From: Liolophura sinensis | Lineage: Eukaryota > Mollusca > Polyplacophora > Chitonida > Chitonidae | Direction of reading: 5' to 3' | NCBI RefSeq assembly: GCF_032854445.1 | Contig: NC_088300.1 | Span: forward strand, 6,572,001-6,636,000 | Length of the DNA stretch: 64,000 nt | Part shown: piece by piece, positions 50,271-61,689 of the stretch | Layout of the letters: each line of letters opens with the position of its first letter | How positions within the stretch are numbered: the stretch's first letter is position 1 | The notes under the pieces: model-generated | What the model was told of the DNA's origin: nothing | The model's database searches: none | Seen by the model: only the letters and a program-made list of their open reading frames with translations | Position numbers and translations under genes: made by a program

Positions 50271-51435
50271 TCAAATTTGAAAGGCACAGGATAAAACTTA
50301 CAAAACTATTTAGACTACTCAATGAGCAATCCCTGCAAACTGATCGCACCAATGTTGACAAGGAGATCGCGAGAAGAAATGCCGCTCAACCACGTCGACG
50401 TTAAAACTGATTCAACAAATTTTACTAAAAACAATATCCATAAAGTGATCAAATTTCGTGACCTTTGTCAAACCCCGTTCATGGGACTGTCGACACTGAC
50501 ACTAACTTGAGTGCAAGCATAATCTTAGGTAATTGCACAACTGAACAATCCTCTCTGTGACATTAAATACACGGTTTTCATTTTCCACTGACCTTAACGA
50601 AGGCTAAAAACTTACAATCTTGTCGGTAATAAGACACAGTCCCCAAACACTCGAGGTTGTTGTTGTGCAGTCTGTCATAGAGTTACTTCCCTTGTACCAG
50701 TGTTGCGATAGAGAGTGACCACTTTTCTCATTTCGCTATTTTTCATGTACCGGTACTGATAGACACACTCGCACCGGAATACAGGTTGGTCAGGATGTAA
50801 TTTCAGCGTCGGAAAACGGTTACTTGACCTTACTAAAGCGAACACACGAAAAAATTATTTCACTGCAGTGAAATTAATTTACATCGCGGTAAAACTATTT
50901 TTAAAACATTGAAATTCAGCAGTGCACAGTGAAAGTATTTTCCTATGAAAAAATAATTTCCTGTCCAAATTAATCAGGGGTTAAAAAAGAGAAAAACAAT
51001 TTTTTTTGTGAAATAATGTTTTTTAATAAATTTCACTTAATAAGATTTATTTAAATCCTGAACCTGACCCGCACATTTATGTTTTCTATCCTAGTTATAT
51101 GGTACTCTTTTTAGTTATGGTTTTTCTGTCTGACCAAATTAGTATCCTAAATGATTCATATTACCTCTGCTTTTTAATGGCAGTTATACATTGTAGCTCG
51201 TAATCAACATGATTTTAATCATGCTGTTATCTGTTTCACACCTGATATGTGCGCCTACTATGCATTTCATGTATGATATACATTGCTATATATACTCAAC
51301 CAGATTAAGACAGGGGAGTTGGATTCAAAAATTTCTGTCGATCAGACAAGACACCTTTACGTAGCCTTTTAAAGGAACATAGGCCTATACCAGGTACCGG
51401 CAGTTAAAACAAAAAGTCATTGGCTAAAGTACAGT

Positions 51436-51815
51436 CATCTTGGAAAGGCTGTAACAATGTGACTGTTTGGATGGGCAGTCTTCTGTATGTGACGCTTTGT
51501 GTGTGGCGTCACAAGTAGGCCCACGTCGTCATCACATTGTTCTTTACTATAGGAACCATTGTTTACAAGTGAAGACGTTGATGGAGTATGGAAGTATGCA
51601 CACAAGGTGAAGTTTACCACTTTGATTTGTATTGACTGTTTCAACATTTATTAACATTAACGATCATCCCGTGAAAATCAATGTCAGAGTTCTTTTGTTG
51701 ACGGATCGAGTTAGGCCTTAGGAACGAAATCTAAGTGAATGAGTCTCACAAATCGACTAACCAATTGCTTATAAACAGCTGTAATTTTACATTGTATGAT
51801 TCTGTGTTATTTTTT
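51436..51815 (+). repeat. Duplicated segment, copy 1
   Basis: Shares CATCTTGGAAAGGCTGTAAC, ACTATAGGA.CCA.TGTTTA, CAAGT..AGACGTTGATGGA, ACGAAATCTAAGTGAA and GAGTCTCACAAATCGACTAA in the same order with 52798-53095, about 1.36 kb away, same orientation. Non-coding. Confidence 0.8.
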
Positions 51816-52797
51816 CAGCCCCTAAATGAGTGAAGCTGTTTACTCCGTATTTGCTTTCCAGTTTAAATTGGATTCTATAAAACACAAGATCCTTATAGAA
51901 AATATTCCAATGGATTTCAGTAGATCAGTTTGGTATATCCTTCCACCATTCTGGTTTGTTTTAAAGCATTATTACAGTATCTTTACGTAGGCCTATGATA
52001 CATTTCATATAAGCATAACTAGAAGCAATAAATAGCTCATTTACTAGATGTAGTATCTCAATCTCGGAACAAGGATTAGCTACTTCCGGCACACAAGCCA
52101 AGGAAACATCTGTATCGCATATATGTGATATTATAAATGTTTAAACATAGCTTTTATTTCTGTTCTAACACAATTTATATTTGTTGTGGTAATTGCTAAT
52201 ATGTTGAATATTTCAGTTTTTTTCTAAGGAAACAAAGCATTCAGCTTTAAGATTTTCGGAGTACAATATTCTATAGTTTCTCAGCAAGTTACTAACTAAC
52301 ATATTTTTGACCTGTACAAGAAGAGTTGAACCTTTTTTCAAGCCCCATGCTGTATAGCTTAAAGGTTCTGTTGCATAACATGTCAGGTGTGCTCAAATAT
52401 GGCAAAATAACTTTACTCTGACTTTCGTTATGAAATTTTAAATGTTGTATGGATTTAGGGTAGTGTATAAGCTATCCGGTGCATTCTTAATTCTAGTTTC
52501 CTAAATCAACCTAACGCCATCTCCAGAAACATGGTTAGAAGAATGGTTGCACATAAAGCGACACCAAAGAGCGTGGAGGAAGAAGTGTGCGAGAAGTGTG
52601 TATAGAGTTAAATAACTATATGCCCTATAGAGCCTAGAGGGCTTTGCTCCCATCAGTAGTTTATGAAAAATATAGATGAAATTTTGAAAGAATCTAAGTA
52701 AAATGGAACAATGCCACTGTTCTGTCGATATGTGCAATGGTTTGTCCCTTTTGGTTTTTCAAACTCGGTCTATCTGGCCGGCACACTCATCTTGGAA

Positions 52798-53095
52798 AGG
52801 CTGTAACATTGTAACCGTTTTGATGCGTAGCTGTCTTGTACATGTGACGTCACATTGTCCGCCACTATAGGAGCCACTGTTTACAAGTTCAGACGTTGAT
52901 GGAGGACTTACCTTTACAGCATTTGGTAACTTTAGGAAATGTTGGTCATCGCGGGAAAATCACGCTAAGAGTTCGGATTGAGTTTATTTCAGGTACGAAA
53001 TCTAAGTGAAATGAGTCTCACAAATCGACTAATCTTTTGCCTATTAACAACTGCATCTGTATATGAATGGCTTTGTATTATTTTTGTCGATGTCT
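52798..53095 (+). repeat. Duplicated segment, copy 2, with a CRE-like site
   Basis: Second copy of the 51436 segment. Carries TGACGTCA (52845-52852), a perfect CREB/ATF palindrome, where copy 1 has only half-sites. Could be a pair of decayed long terminal repeats or a simple duplication; no primer-binding site or polymerase coding was found between them. Confidence 0.75.
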
Positions 53096-53541
53096 TCTTT
53101 GATCGTATCCTTAAATTTACCGGTACACTATATTTCCAAAACTTAATACCTGATGTAAGGCCAGTAAACGCTTGATTTCTTGTTTCCCTTCAGAATATTT
53201 TGGAAAATTGTGCGGGCGGTTATTATTTCATTATTTCGCCTTTTTTATGATAACCTCACCACTAATAACAGTTTCTGGCAAAAAACAAAATAATGAATTC
53301 CGATACAGGGGATAAAATAGCATTGGGGTGCATGGTGACGGAAACTAGGAATCTAGTGAGATTTACATATAATTATGGTATGAATAAATCGTTTGTATCG
53401 AACCCCAATTTCTCCGCAAAACTTTGGACAACATTCATGATCGGCTAGGATTTTACATTTTTGTGACTGTAACCAACATGTTGAATACCTAGGACCCAGA
53501 TAATAGATGTTACTTTCATTTATTACTATCAGCCTTAATTC

Positions 53542-54196
53542 ATGTCCATAATTGCACGAATGCATGCCATGTCCATTCAACTTATGTTGTCTTTTCTTTA
53601 TAAGGACATGATTAAAGTACTGGTGATAGACAGCCGTCATATTCATAGACTGCATGGGGGATGTAGTATCTTTCGAAATTTTGCCCATAATCAAGATTGG
53701 ACTTTCGGACAGATCAAGAGAGTCAGTTTTTATGGCATTGGATGTGCTCGAGTTGGGACACTTAGGCATTCGAAACGGTTGGAAAGTCTTCTGGACAAAC
53801 TTGCCGACCTTGTTATTATACATACTCGTGGAAACGATGCAGATTTTTTCAAATCATCACCATTTATTTGTTCTAATATTTTGAATTAGTTAGGTGCTCT
53901 TAGAAACAAATTCACAATCGCAAGGATCTTCATTAGTACAACTTTTCTTTCTTCAGGTGACTCGGCACATTTCGGAAGTTACGTTTAACAACAAAATTTA
54001 TGAAAGTGATAACCTATCGGAAAGCAACATGGCCACTCTCTGGAAACACCGGGGAATGATCCACCACCAAAGAAAAATATGGCTAAAAGCTGAAGTGCAC
54101 CTAAATTCTTTAAAACAGGACCTGTTTTACAGGATGATCCGTGAAGATTGCTGTTTGTGCAGCCCTCAGAAATACCAAACTAATTGTCATATCTAG
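53542..54196 (+). pseudogene. Decayed SGNH/GDSL-hydrolase-like coding relic
   Basis: Two open stretches in different frames look like one protein. The first (53605-53845) has KVLVIDSRHIHRL, then FYGIGCARVGTLR, then DLVIIHTRGNDAD, like the block I to block III layout of SGNH-fold proteins (V-I-G-x-S-H-x-R-x-L ... I-I-x-x-G-G-N-D). The expected Gly-Asp-Ser at the start reads Asp-Ser-Arg and GGND reads RGND, so catalysis is doubtful. The second (53955-54170) has WKHRGMIHHQRKIW and AEVHLNSL, like the terminal D-G-x-H-L-N block with Asp-Gly replaced by Ala-Glu. Such domains occur in repeat-associated ORFs of invertebrate genomes. Could also be two exons of a diverged gene. Confidence 0.45.
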
Positions 54197-56112
54197 GTAA
54201 GTCATTTAATTATTTGATTCCATTGTGTTAACGGCATACTGAAGATTTTGTTATTTACACAGTGGTGGAGAGTTTCATTGGTGTAGGAAACCAGAGTGCC
54301 CTGTAACGTTAGCAAGTTATTGACTTTCCCATGTCGTGTGACATACGTATATACACTTCTTGTCACCAATTTCTCATCAACGCTGGAAGCGGGAGGTATC
54401 TACGCATTTCCCGTCTGAAGCATGGATATATATTTCTAATTAATGCGGATAAATGAAAGCTAGTAGTTAGATTTTTACGTCATTAGAATTAATTGTTAAA
54501 TGTCACTACAGCCTTTTAAATAATATATATATGCTGGGTCTAAAAGTAATGTTTGAAACGGTTATGGTGAAGTTTGAAGTAGGAAAATTGTTATACATTA
54601 TAACATGTTCTGAGGTACATATTCATTGACGGTATCCCTCTTTTATGATGTTCAAATGGCAAATTATGGATTGGATAAAAGTTTTATTTGTTAAAAATGT
54701 GTGGGATGTACAGACATGTCATTCGATATGAAAAAGTAAATGTCATTTTATATTGTTTCATTGTCTTATATTTACCTACTTTGCATACAGATGAAGTTCT
54801 CATGTCTTCTATATGCCTTGTCAACCTTCCGGAACTGACGGTGAATCGTTCATGTGTCACGTGGAGAGTGTTTCCATGGAGTGACAAGATTAAATCTCGA
54901 GAAGATCCCTAGTGAAACGAATTTTTCCTTGCGTATGTGTGTCTCACACTTGGTATTGGTTAATGTATCAGTACATCGAAACCTGGCAAAAAAGTATTGA
55001 TTTTGATAGATAATAAGTCATTTACCGAGAATTTATTCTTAGGATATGTATACAGCAAACAGTATAAGTGATGGCGAGAACAGCGTAGTTTATGTTTTAT
55101 AATCCACGTACAACTGCCCGGATATGAAATAGTCTTGTCCCCCTGAAGTATAGGTCGAATCTGTTGAATTACTGGACGTATTTGGGCGTCGTAATTCTGG
55201 TACATATAGCCTTATACACAATAACTGACACTTATCTAAACTTCTGATGATTTATTTTACATCGCAAGCATGTCAGCTATACTGCTCTTCCCACAGTAAT
55301 GTGAAAGATGAACAGACCGTCCGAAAGGTCACAACTATAACATATCATTCATTTGATAACGTCGAGGCTTTTCATTCGTCATGATCATATACAGGATGTG
55401 CGTTACTAATTAAGGCACATTTTTAGAGTTTTACAAGTGGACAAATTCCCATAAATAGGCTAAACGTGCATATCAAATGAAAGCAAATCTGCACTGCCAA
55501 TGGACAGTTGCTATAGTTCAGAAATATATATAATGTATAGCAGCCTTTGAAGCTCTATTTATTTCCTTTCTGTCGTTATGTGTGATCTCGCCTTTAGCTT
55601 TGATTTAACGATAGGCCCTCACAAACGCATTACTCCTTATTGTGGGTCCATTCCACTGCCTTTTTCTTCTAAGACGTCCCTGCCATTTCCAGCAGCCCTC
55701 CTGATTCCAGCAATAAAATGTTCCGCACAAGGTTGGCGTTAGCGGATGCTGGATTTCGGTTGTTTATAGCAGTTTAAGCAGTTTACGCTGAGATGTCCAA
55801 ACACGGATTTTATGAATTTGTCATATATGAATATTAAGACAAATCTTGGCCTACGGTGCTGTTTACGTTTAAGGCTGGCCGTTTCAAAAAAAATCTGACG
55901 GCATTTCGTCCTGTGAGGGAAAGGTAGTTGTAGTTACCACGAACAACCTAGGCCACCAAAGGCCTTCACTGATTCCTATGTCAGCAATTAAATACTTGGC
56001 TATTCTATCATTTCCTGATCTGGGAAAACTGAAATACCGTTAACGGCAGACTTCTCATATGATATCAGGCAGGTCACACGTGACAAGTGTGTAGTTCATT
56101 GGTTCACTGTGA
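54197..56112. other. Intergenic, no feature recognised
   Basis: Only short unsupported frames. No repeat identified. Confidence 0.6.
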
Positions 56113-56253
56113 TCACGTGACCACCGATTCCATTCCTTTTTTCATGAAGTAAGCAATGTAGTCAAACAGCTTGTACCAAGCTCTCTCCGTCTCCGACGTC
56201 CATACGTCCTCCAGTTCAGACTTAATAGACTTGACAAACTGCGGACCAACCAG
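56113..56253 (-). CDS. Globin, last exon (partial gene)
   Basis: Acceptor TATATTTTCAG precedes 56253 and the exon ends with TGA at 56113-56115. The 46 codons read LVGPQFVKSIKSELEDVW, then ETERAWYKLFDYIAYFMKKG. This fits globin helices G and H (the A-W-x-x-L-F-x-Y-I-x-x-x-M-K pattern of neuroglobin/cytoglobin/globin-X types). A phase-0 intron at this place fits the classic G7 globin intron. Upstream exons with the haem histidines were not found at higher coordinates, so the gene may have long introns, start outside the window, or be a relic. Confidence 0.65.
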   Translation of the reverse strand: MVGPQFVKSIKSELEDVWTSETERAWYKLFDYIAYFMKKGMESVVT

Positions 56254-56389
56254 CTGAAAATATAGACGCAATTATTAGTTACGGAAGAAAAAGAGTTTTT
56301 ACTGTAATGATTTAAGCAAATCAATCCGAAGTTCTAAACAGACATCATTTAACTCCAATACTCCTTCCTGGGCCTGTAATGTGACTATG

Positions 56390-56640
56390 TATGTATGGGA
56401 CTACCATATGAATGTGGTAATTGAATGTCTCAGTGCATACATGTAGGTGAATATCCCAGTACATGAGTGTGGTAACTGGATATCTCAATATATGGATGTA
56501 GTTGTATGCCTCAATACATTCATGCGGTAATTGAATGTCCGAGTATATAAATGCAGTTGAATGATTGAATGACCCAAAATAATAATGTAGGTGACTGTCC
56601 CAACATATTAATGTGGTTAAACGTTCTAGTGAATCTTGGT
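56390..56640. repeat. Degenerate minisatellite, unit about 35 bp
   Basis: Loose repeats of ATGTGGTAATTGAATGTCTC with CAGTACAT-type linkers, about seven copies, in the presumed last intron of the globin gene. Confidence 0.6.
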
Positions 56641-57242
56641 GACATTGATGGTGTCCAAGTGGGACAAGGTTAACAAAGTTACGACGAATTAATACGACTT
56701 GTGTCCACAGAGAGACTTACACCCAGAAACGCTTTCTTTACAGAATGAGGCCGTTTTGGCGACACGAGTTTCAAGTTCACTCGAGATTATGAATAAATGA
56801 TGACTGTTTTAGGACAAGCTCATGCATGTCACAGTCATGAAGTTAGATAAAGTCATATCAAAAGTTAAGGAATTCAGTTCATAGTTTGCGACTTTGAAGA
56901 AGTCTTGTTGTTACAGAAATGCCTTAGAACAGTTATAAAATTATTCTTACTTAGGTATGACACAAGTAGAAAATCGTTTTGAGAAAATATTCCCAGATAT
57001 TCCTGTTGGACATAGCATTTGTATAAGGTATAAGCTCATTTTAGCATTTCTTGTATTTGTCTTATGTGCTGTCGTTTCTTATGGTGTCTTCTCAAGCATG
57101 CAGGTACCTATGAGTGCGACACCATTCAATCAGTTTAATCCTGTTTGAAATTTAACGAGCTTGTTAAATGAATAAACCAAACAGGATTCTCTTCCCTGAA
57201 CTCGGAGACGCCGCTATTTGGATAGGATTTCATAAGATGGAT

Positions 57243-57441
57243 AGTCCCAGAATTTTGGGACTGGGAAAAGTATCATGAGACTCGTCTCAAATGATAGTAC
57301 AAAGTTCAGGTGATTTATTCTGGTATATAATCTCTGTGGTTCACTTTTGATATCTCAGACAAGTTCCACTTGTCTGAGACTGGACCTGGATTCTCAGGTA
57401 TCGTGAGACTGAAGAGTCCCAGAATTTTGGGACTGGGAAAA
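57243..57441. repeat. Direct repeat pair flanking a strong hairpin
   Basis: AGTCCCAGAATTTTGGGACT plus GGGAAAA occurs at 57243-57269 and 57415-57441; each copy is itself near-palindromic. Between them, 57353-57379 is a perfect inverted repeat: TCTCAGACAAGT, loop TCC, ACTTGTCTGAGA. Possibly a small foldback element; no family recognised. Confidence 0.75.
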
Positions 57442-57686
57442 TTCTCAGATTTTTGACACCGCATTCCCGGCTTCCTGGGAAAGGTTCCCACCAAATGTCA
57501 ACTGTCTCTGAATTCTTAAACTGGATCACAAATCACTATTCCCGATACTGGGACTGTTTCCCAATTCACGGTACAAGAACTTTCCCACTCTTAATAAAAT
57601 ACCTCCTCACTGAGAATGCTTACCAACAATCCGGTGTCAATTCTCTGCAGATTCCAAGGTCATCTGCAGACGTGGAAAAATCAGCG

Positions 57687-57801
57687 TATTTATAGATTTC
57701 CACATGGTGTGGGCGGAGCAATGAACCAAATCACGAGACTCTGATTGGTCAGAAGAGCAATTTTTTGACAGTTTGTAAACACAGATGACAGGATGACGTC
57801 A
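57687..57801 (-). promoter_or_regulatory. Promoter-like cluster: CRE, CCAAT, GC box, TATA (minus strand)
   Basis: On the minus strand, in 5' to 3' order: TGACGTCA (57794-57801), CCAAT (57744-57748), CTCCGCCC (57711-57718) and TATAAATA (57687-57694). Order and spacing suit a core promoter starting near 57660. A candidate non-coding exon then ends at 57624 (TTG before GTAAGC). The next minus-strand coding exon known to me is the globin exon at 56253, so it might serve that gene, but the missing globin exons leave this open. Confidence 0.45.
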
Positions 57802-59323
57802 TCACGATCGCAACCAAGAACTCCACAATAATGGCTATTCAGCCAATGTCTGAAAAGTCCATATTTTTATCCATATTACTCAAAAAGTATAACCAATTTC
57901 CACACAAGGGTATTAAATGATAAATTCCTTTTCAAACTGTGGTGGGAAAATCCTGGTCCGATTTCTAAAAGCCTGTAAGTGCGGGTTCTATGGACACCCT
58001 AATTACCATAAATGTACAAAATTGGCGGCAACACAAACTTCTGCTTTCGAGGTTGAACTGAGGACAATAAAGGTCATATTTTCTGTGTGAAATAAGAACG
58101 AAAATAGAAGGTAAAGATTTTCCAGATAAGACAATGACATAGAATTTCGTAATTTCTACATTATCATCACTGCATTGCTGAAAAATAATTATTCCAAATA
58201 TGTGGGAACGCCGATACAACAACATCACTCGCCCATGAAACAGATAAACGTAAGTTTAAAACTTCCTACGAGAATAAATAAACGCCATACTGGTAAATAT
58301 TGACTGTGTAAATTAAATAGTATAGACAACGATCTTACGTAAACTTCCGTGAAAATTCATTAAAACATGAATATATGAAACTTCCCTATGTTAAATTTAT
58401 TTTTTAAATCCTACTTCCTTAAATCCCGCTACACTACGATTGCTTTGTAAATCAATGTCACGAATAATTATTTCTCCGAGAAAAAACAAATTTAATAGAA
58501 GTTGTTAAAATGTGATTTAAACAGGTGAAAAATGTAGGTCTTGAACTTATAGTCCTACTAGTAAACGTGACAACTTTACCATGGTAATATAGGCCTTCGA
58601 AAACCACAAAAAAATAATCATCTTTAACAATTTATCTGGTTGCGATATTATAATAAAAACACTCTCGCAAAATATATGATAAGTCAACTACATTCGAAGA
58701 AAGCCCACAATTTCCATCACTGCATTTTTGTTTTGACGTCGTTTGTGGACGTATGAAAACGTTATTGGAATGAATGTGAATAAAACTCCGGAGAGGGAAA
58801 ACTATAGAATACAGTTTTAAAAAGTAATTTAATGAAATTGACTTTACTCTTTTTTTTCAGATACACGCCACTGAAACTCACTGGTTGTCTTTTAAGATGT
58901 GGTTATAATAATAGTCATTCAGATGTCAGGGACCAGGTGTATTTTGTGAAGAACACCCGGAAGAGTAATCAAGAATCTAAATAATATTTCACATATGTAT
59001 ACATGCACGCAGAAAATCGTACGGAATGTAATTCACATATGAACATGAATGTGTCCAGAACATATAATTGATCGTAAAATTTACGATTCTGATATCACAA
59101 CGCGACAGGAGCGCCATAATGCTGACATTATCGAGTTGCCATGGTACACAAGCCCGTGTTTATCATAGCATTAAATTTTGTATCACATTTACTGAAAACT
59201 ATTACTCTATGCAAAAATCAATATCTGCTTAAAATAAACAAATGAATATGTAGTGAAGAAATCAAGCAAAATGAAAAGCCCTGTCCCTAATACTAACCAT
59301 CTTCTCTGACCAATTCTATAACT
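57802..59323. other. Intergenic, AT-rich
   Basis: Nothing recognised beyond short, unsupported frames. Confidence 0.55.
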
Positions 59324-59500
59324 AGATTTATTAATTTATTTGATTGGTGTTTTACGCCGCTCTAGAGAATATTTCACTTACACGACGGCGGCCATCATTA
59401 TGGTGGGAGGGGACCGGGCAGAACCCGGGGGAAACCCACTATAATCTGCAGGCTTCTTGAAGAACTTCCCACATACCGTAGAGGAAGCCAGCATGAGCTG
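59324..59500 (-). mobile_element. SINE family A, head-truncated
   Basis: Reverse copy from ATTTATTTGATTGGTGTTTT through ACGACGGCGGCCATCATTAT to GGAAGCCAGCATGAGCTG. The head is missing, yet a 10-bp target duplication TTCTATAACT flanks it (59314-59323 and 59501-59510), so it inserted already truncated. Confidence 0.85.
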
Positions 59501-59610
59501 TTCTATAACTCGATGCCTACACAAGCACAACTATACGGTATAAACAAGACCTGAACACATTATCGTTGCGGGACATTTGTATAAACCGCATCCACTGCTT
59601 GTCTGATGAT

Positions 59611-59640
59611 CCACCCCCACCCCCCACCCCCCACCCCCGG
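59611..59640 (-). other. Candidate G-quadruplex
   Basis: On the minus strand four runs of five or six G separated by single T residues. Very short loops make this a strong quadruplex candidate by sequence rule. Confidence 0.7.
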
Positions 59641-61689
59641 TATATACAGCTGTAGGATTTATTCCTTCCCCAATATGAAGCGCAATATCGAATCCTGGCA
59701 TTTTCTATTAGAACCCCCACTGAATCGTATTGAATTTATTAAAATGCATTCAGAGTATTGAAAACGACTAAATAGGTTTGCACACTTCACTCATGCGAAC
59801 CTTACACTTAATTTGAACAACACTAAATAACAATAGTTTGTCTGGGATAAGTTTGATATGAATATTTTGAGTGATCTGTTCACATCCAAAGCCCTCATAT
59901 ATGAGCATTGCAGAGCATAACACTAAAGCATGACACAATTAATGGTCAAAGTTCCCGATAAGATCTAAATTCAGCAGGACGAGTCATTTAATATGGCGCT
60001 ACTGCAAATTGGCTGCATAAATATCAGCGGGAGGCATCTGATAAACAGATAATTACTGGCTTGTCATAACGCACTCTATAAAGTTGTCTTTGTTGTCAGC
60101 AAAGTAAATAGCATCTATACAGGCTCTAGAATCTAAGTAAACCATGACCTTTTTCTGCACATATCCCAAGGGAAGCATCGGCATATGTTATTTACATGAA
60201 GCACTATACGTCCAAGTTATTCTAATCGTGTTCGTTGTTGATGGGAAAACACTCATTTGCATCTTTGATGTGCAAGAGGTTTTGAGTCAACACGAAACAG
60301 AGGTGCACACATGCATTTCCCTCACGGTAGATGAGTGGCCTTGTTATCCCTGCTGTGTGCGAAGCCTCCTGATTGAGGTGGCTGCTGGGTTAAGGAGCTC
60401 ACACGGCAGGCAGAGCCCCAGACAGCGGCAATTAACCCCTGACAAACACTCTCCTTCCTACACACCTCCGACCCTTCCAGTTAAACGTCATTCAGGCGGC
60501 ACGGGCAACACGGGCTGCAGCACTCATGCTGGTCAGTGTCACCCGCCCTATCTGTACAGCGATCTGAAACACTGGACATTTCTGACTGCAGGCGACATAT
60601 TGGATGACAGTCAGGCACAAAGATCAAACTCCTGTTTGACACAAAAAATGTCAGTCAAACAGCATAAGCAACCAGTAGTACAAAAGGATTCGGCCGCCGG
60701 CGCCCATGCACACGGCCATCACTTTATTACATTAGGACCTGGCTGAGTTGAAAACCAGAAAGCCAGTCCATTTTGACATGTTTATATGGGATGTGATATG
60801 AACTAATAGATCTGTTGATGAATTAGACAAAAACCCACCGGAACTGTTTCCTTCGACAATGTTGTCATTTTCATGCAGGCTCCGGCATATACATGTACAT
60901 ATATATGTTATAGGTTGTGGGTACTGAAAACTTGTGATCTGCAGTCACACACAATCTTACCAGTGATTCATACTAATATACAAAAACCATTGCATAGAAC
61001 TTTATTCTCTCTGTTCTGGCGCTATACTTCACCATAGCATGTACGTACAACGATCTCTTTAACCAGCCATATGACAGGATGTAGCTGACATCGCAGATGA
61101 GAGTTTGTGCTGCAGCCTCATTTCGGCATTGTTAAACACGATATACAGAGTACCTATGACCAACGTCCAAGGTTTCAATAGACGAGATGTGCGCATACAT
61201 GTTCTTTAAAATTGATTAAAAAAAACATTTTATTTTGTGCTATAAGAACAAATAATGCACAGTTTGCGACAATTCCACGAATTTATGTCATTTATTTTCG
61301 ACAAAATGAGAAAGACTGGTTGATTGTATACAGTCAATAGTCTATAGTCAAGAAAATGATTGACGCGTCTGGCCATTAATGGTTACCTAGCAAACATTCT
61401 AAGCAAACAATGATATTACTTAAATGTCTGTAATTAAGTTATTGTCATGGAAGAAAAGTGAATGTCCCTTACATGTTTAGTGTACAATCGGCTGCATCAG
61501 TTTACCACGTCGTGTCTTGTTAATCGCAGGGAGAGCATTGACACAAGGTTACAGCACGGCGTCAACCGCTCCATATCCAGTCACATCCCAACTCTCACAC
61601 AACAGATGCACCGCCATGCAATACGACCATCCCTACAAGACAAAAGTTGATGCCCTGTCGTCTCCAGTCAGATCATCTACAAGGAATCA
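59641..61689. other. Intergenic, with a doubtful 200-codon frame
   Basis: 60144-60746 (plus) is open for 200 codons, with a GC-rich stretch at 60330-60560 rich in Ser, Thr, His and Pro codons. No domain, no homologue that I recognise, no clear splice sites. Listed as non-coding by default. Nothing else recognised. Confidence 0.45.

Larger units (their letters stand above)
50405..53541. other. Intergenic, with two related segments
   Basis: No gene recognised. Holds the duplicated segment at 51436-51815 and 52798-53095 (listed). The rest is AT-rich unique-looking sequence. Confidence 0.6.

Noticed and set aside
50156-50404. 82-codon Arg-rich plus-strand frame as a small basic protein
   Set aside because: It covers the tRNA-like remnant and has no splice or homology support; transcription would change my mind.
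53353-53823. 156-codon minus-strand frame
   Set aside because: It is antisense to the SGNH-like relic, whose plus-strand motifs are recognisable; the minus translation has none.
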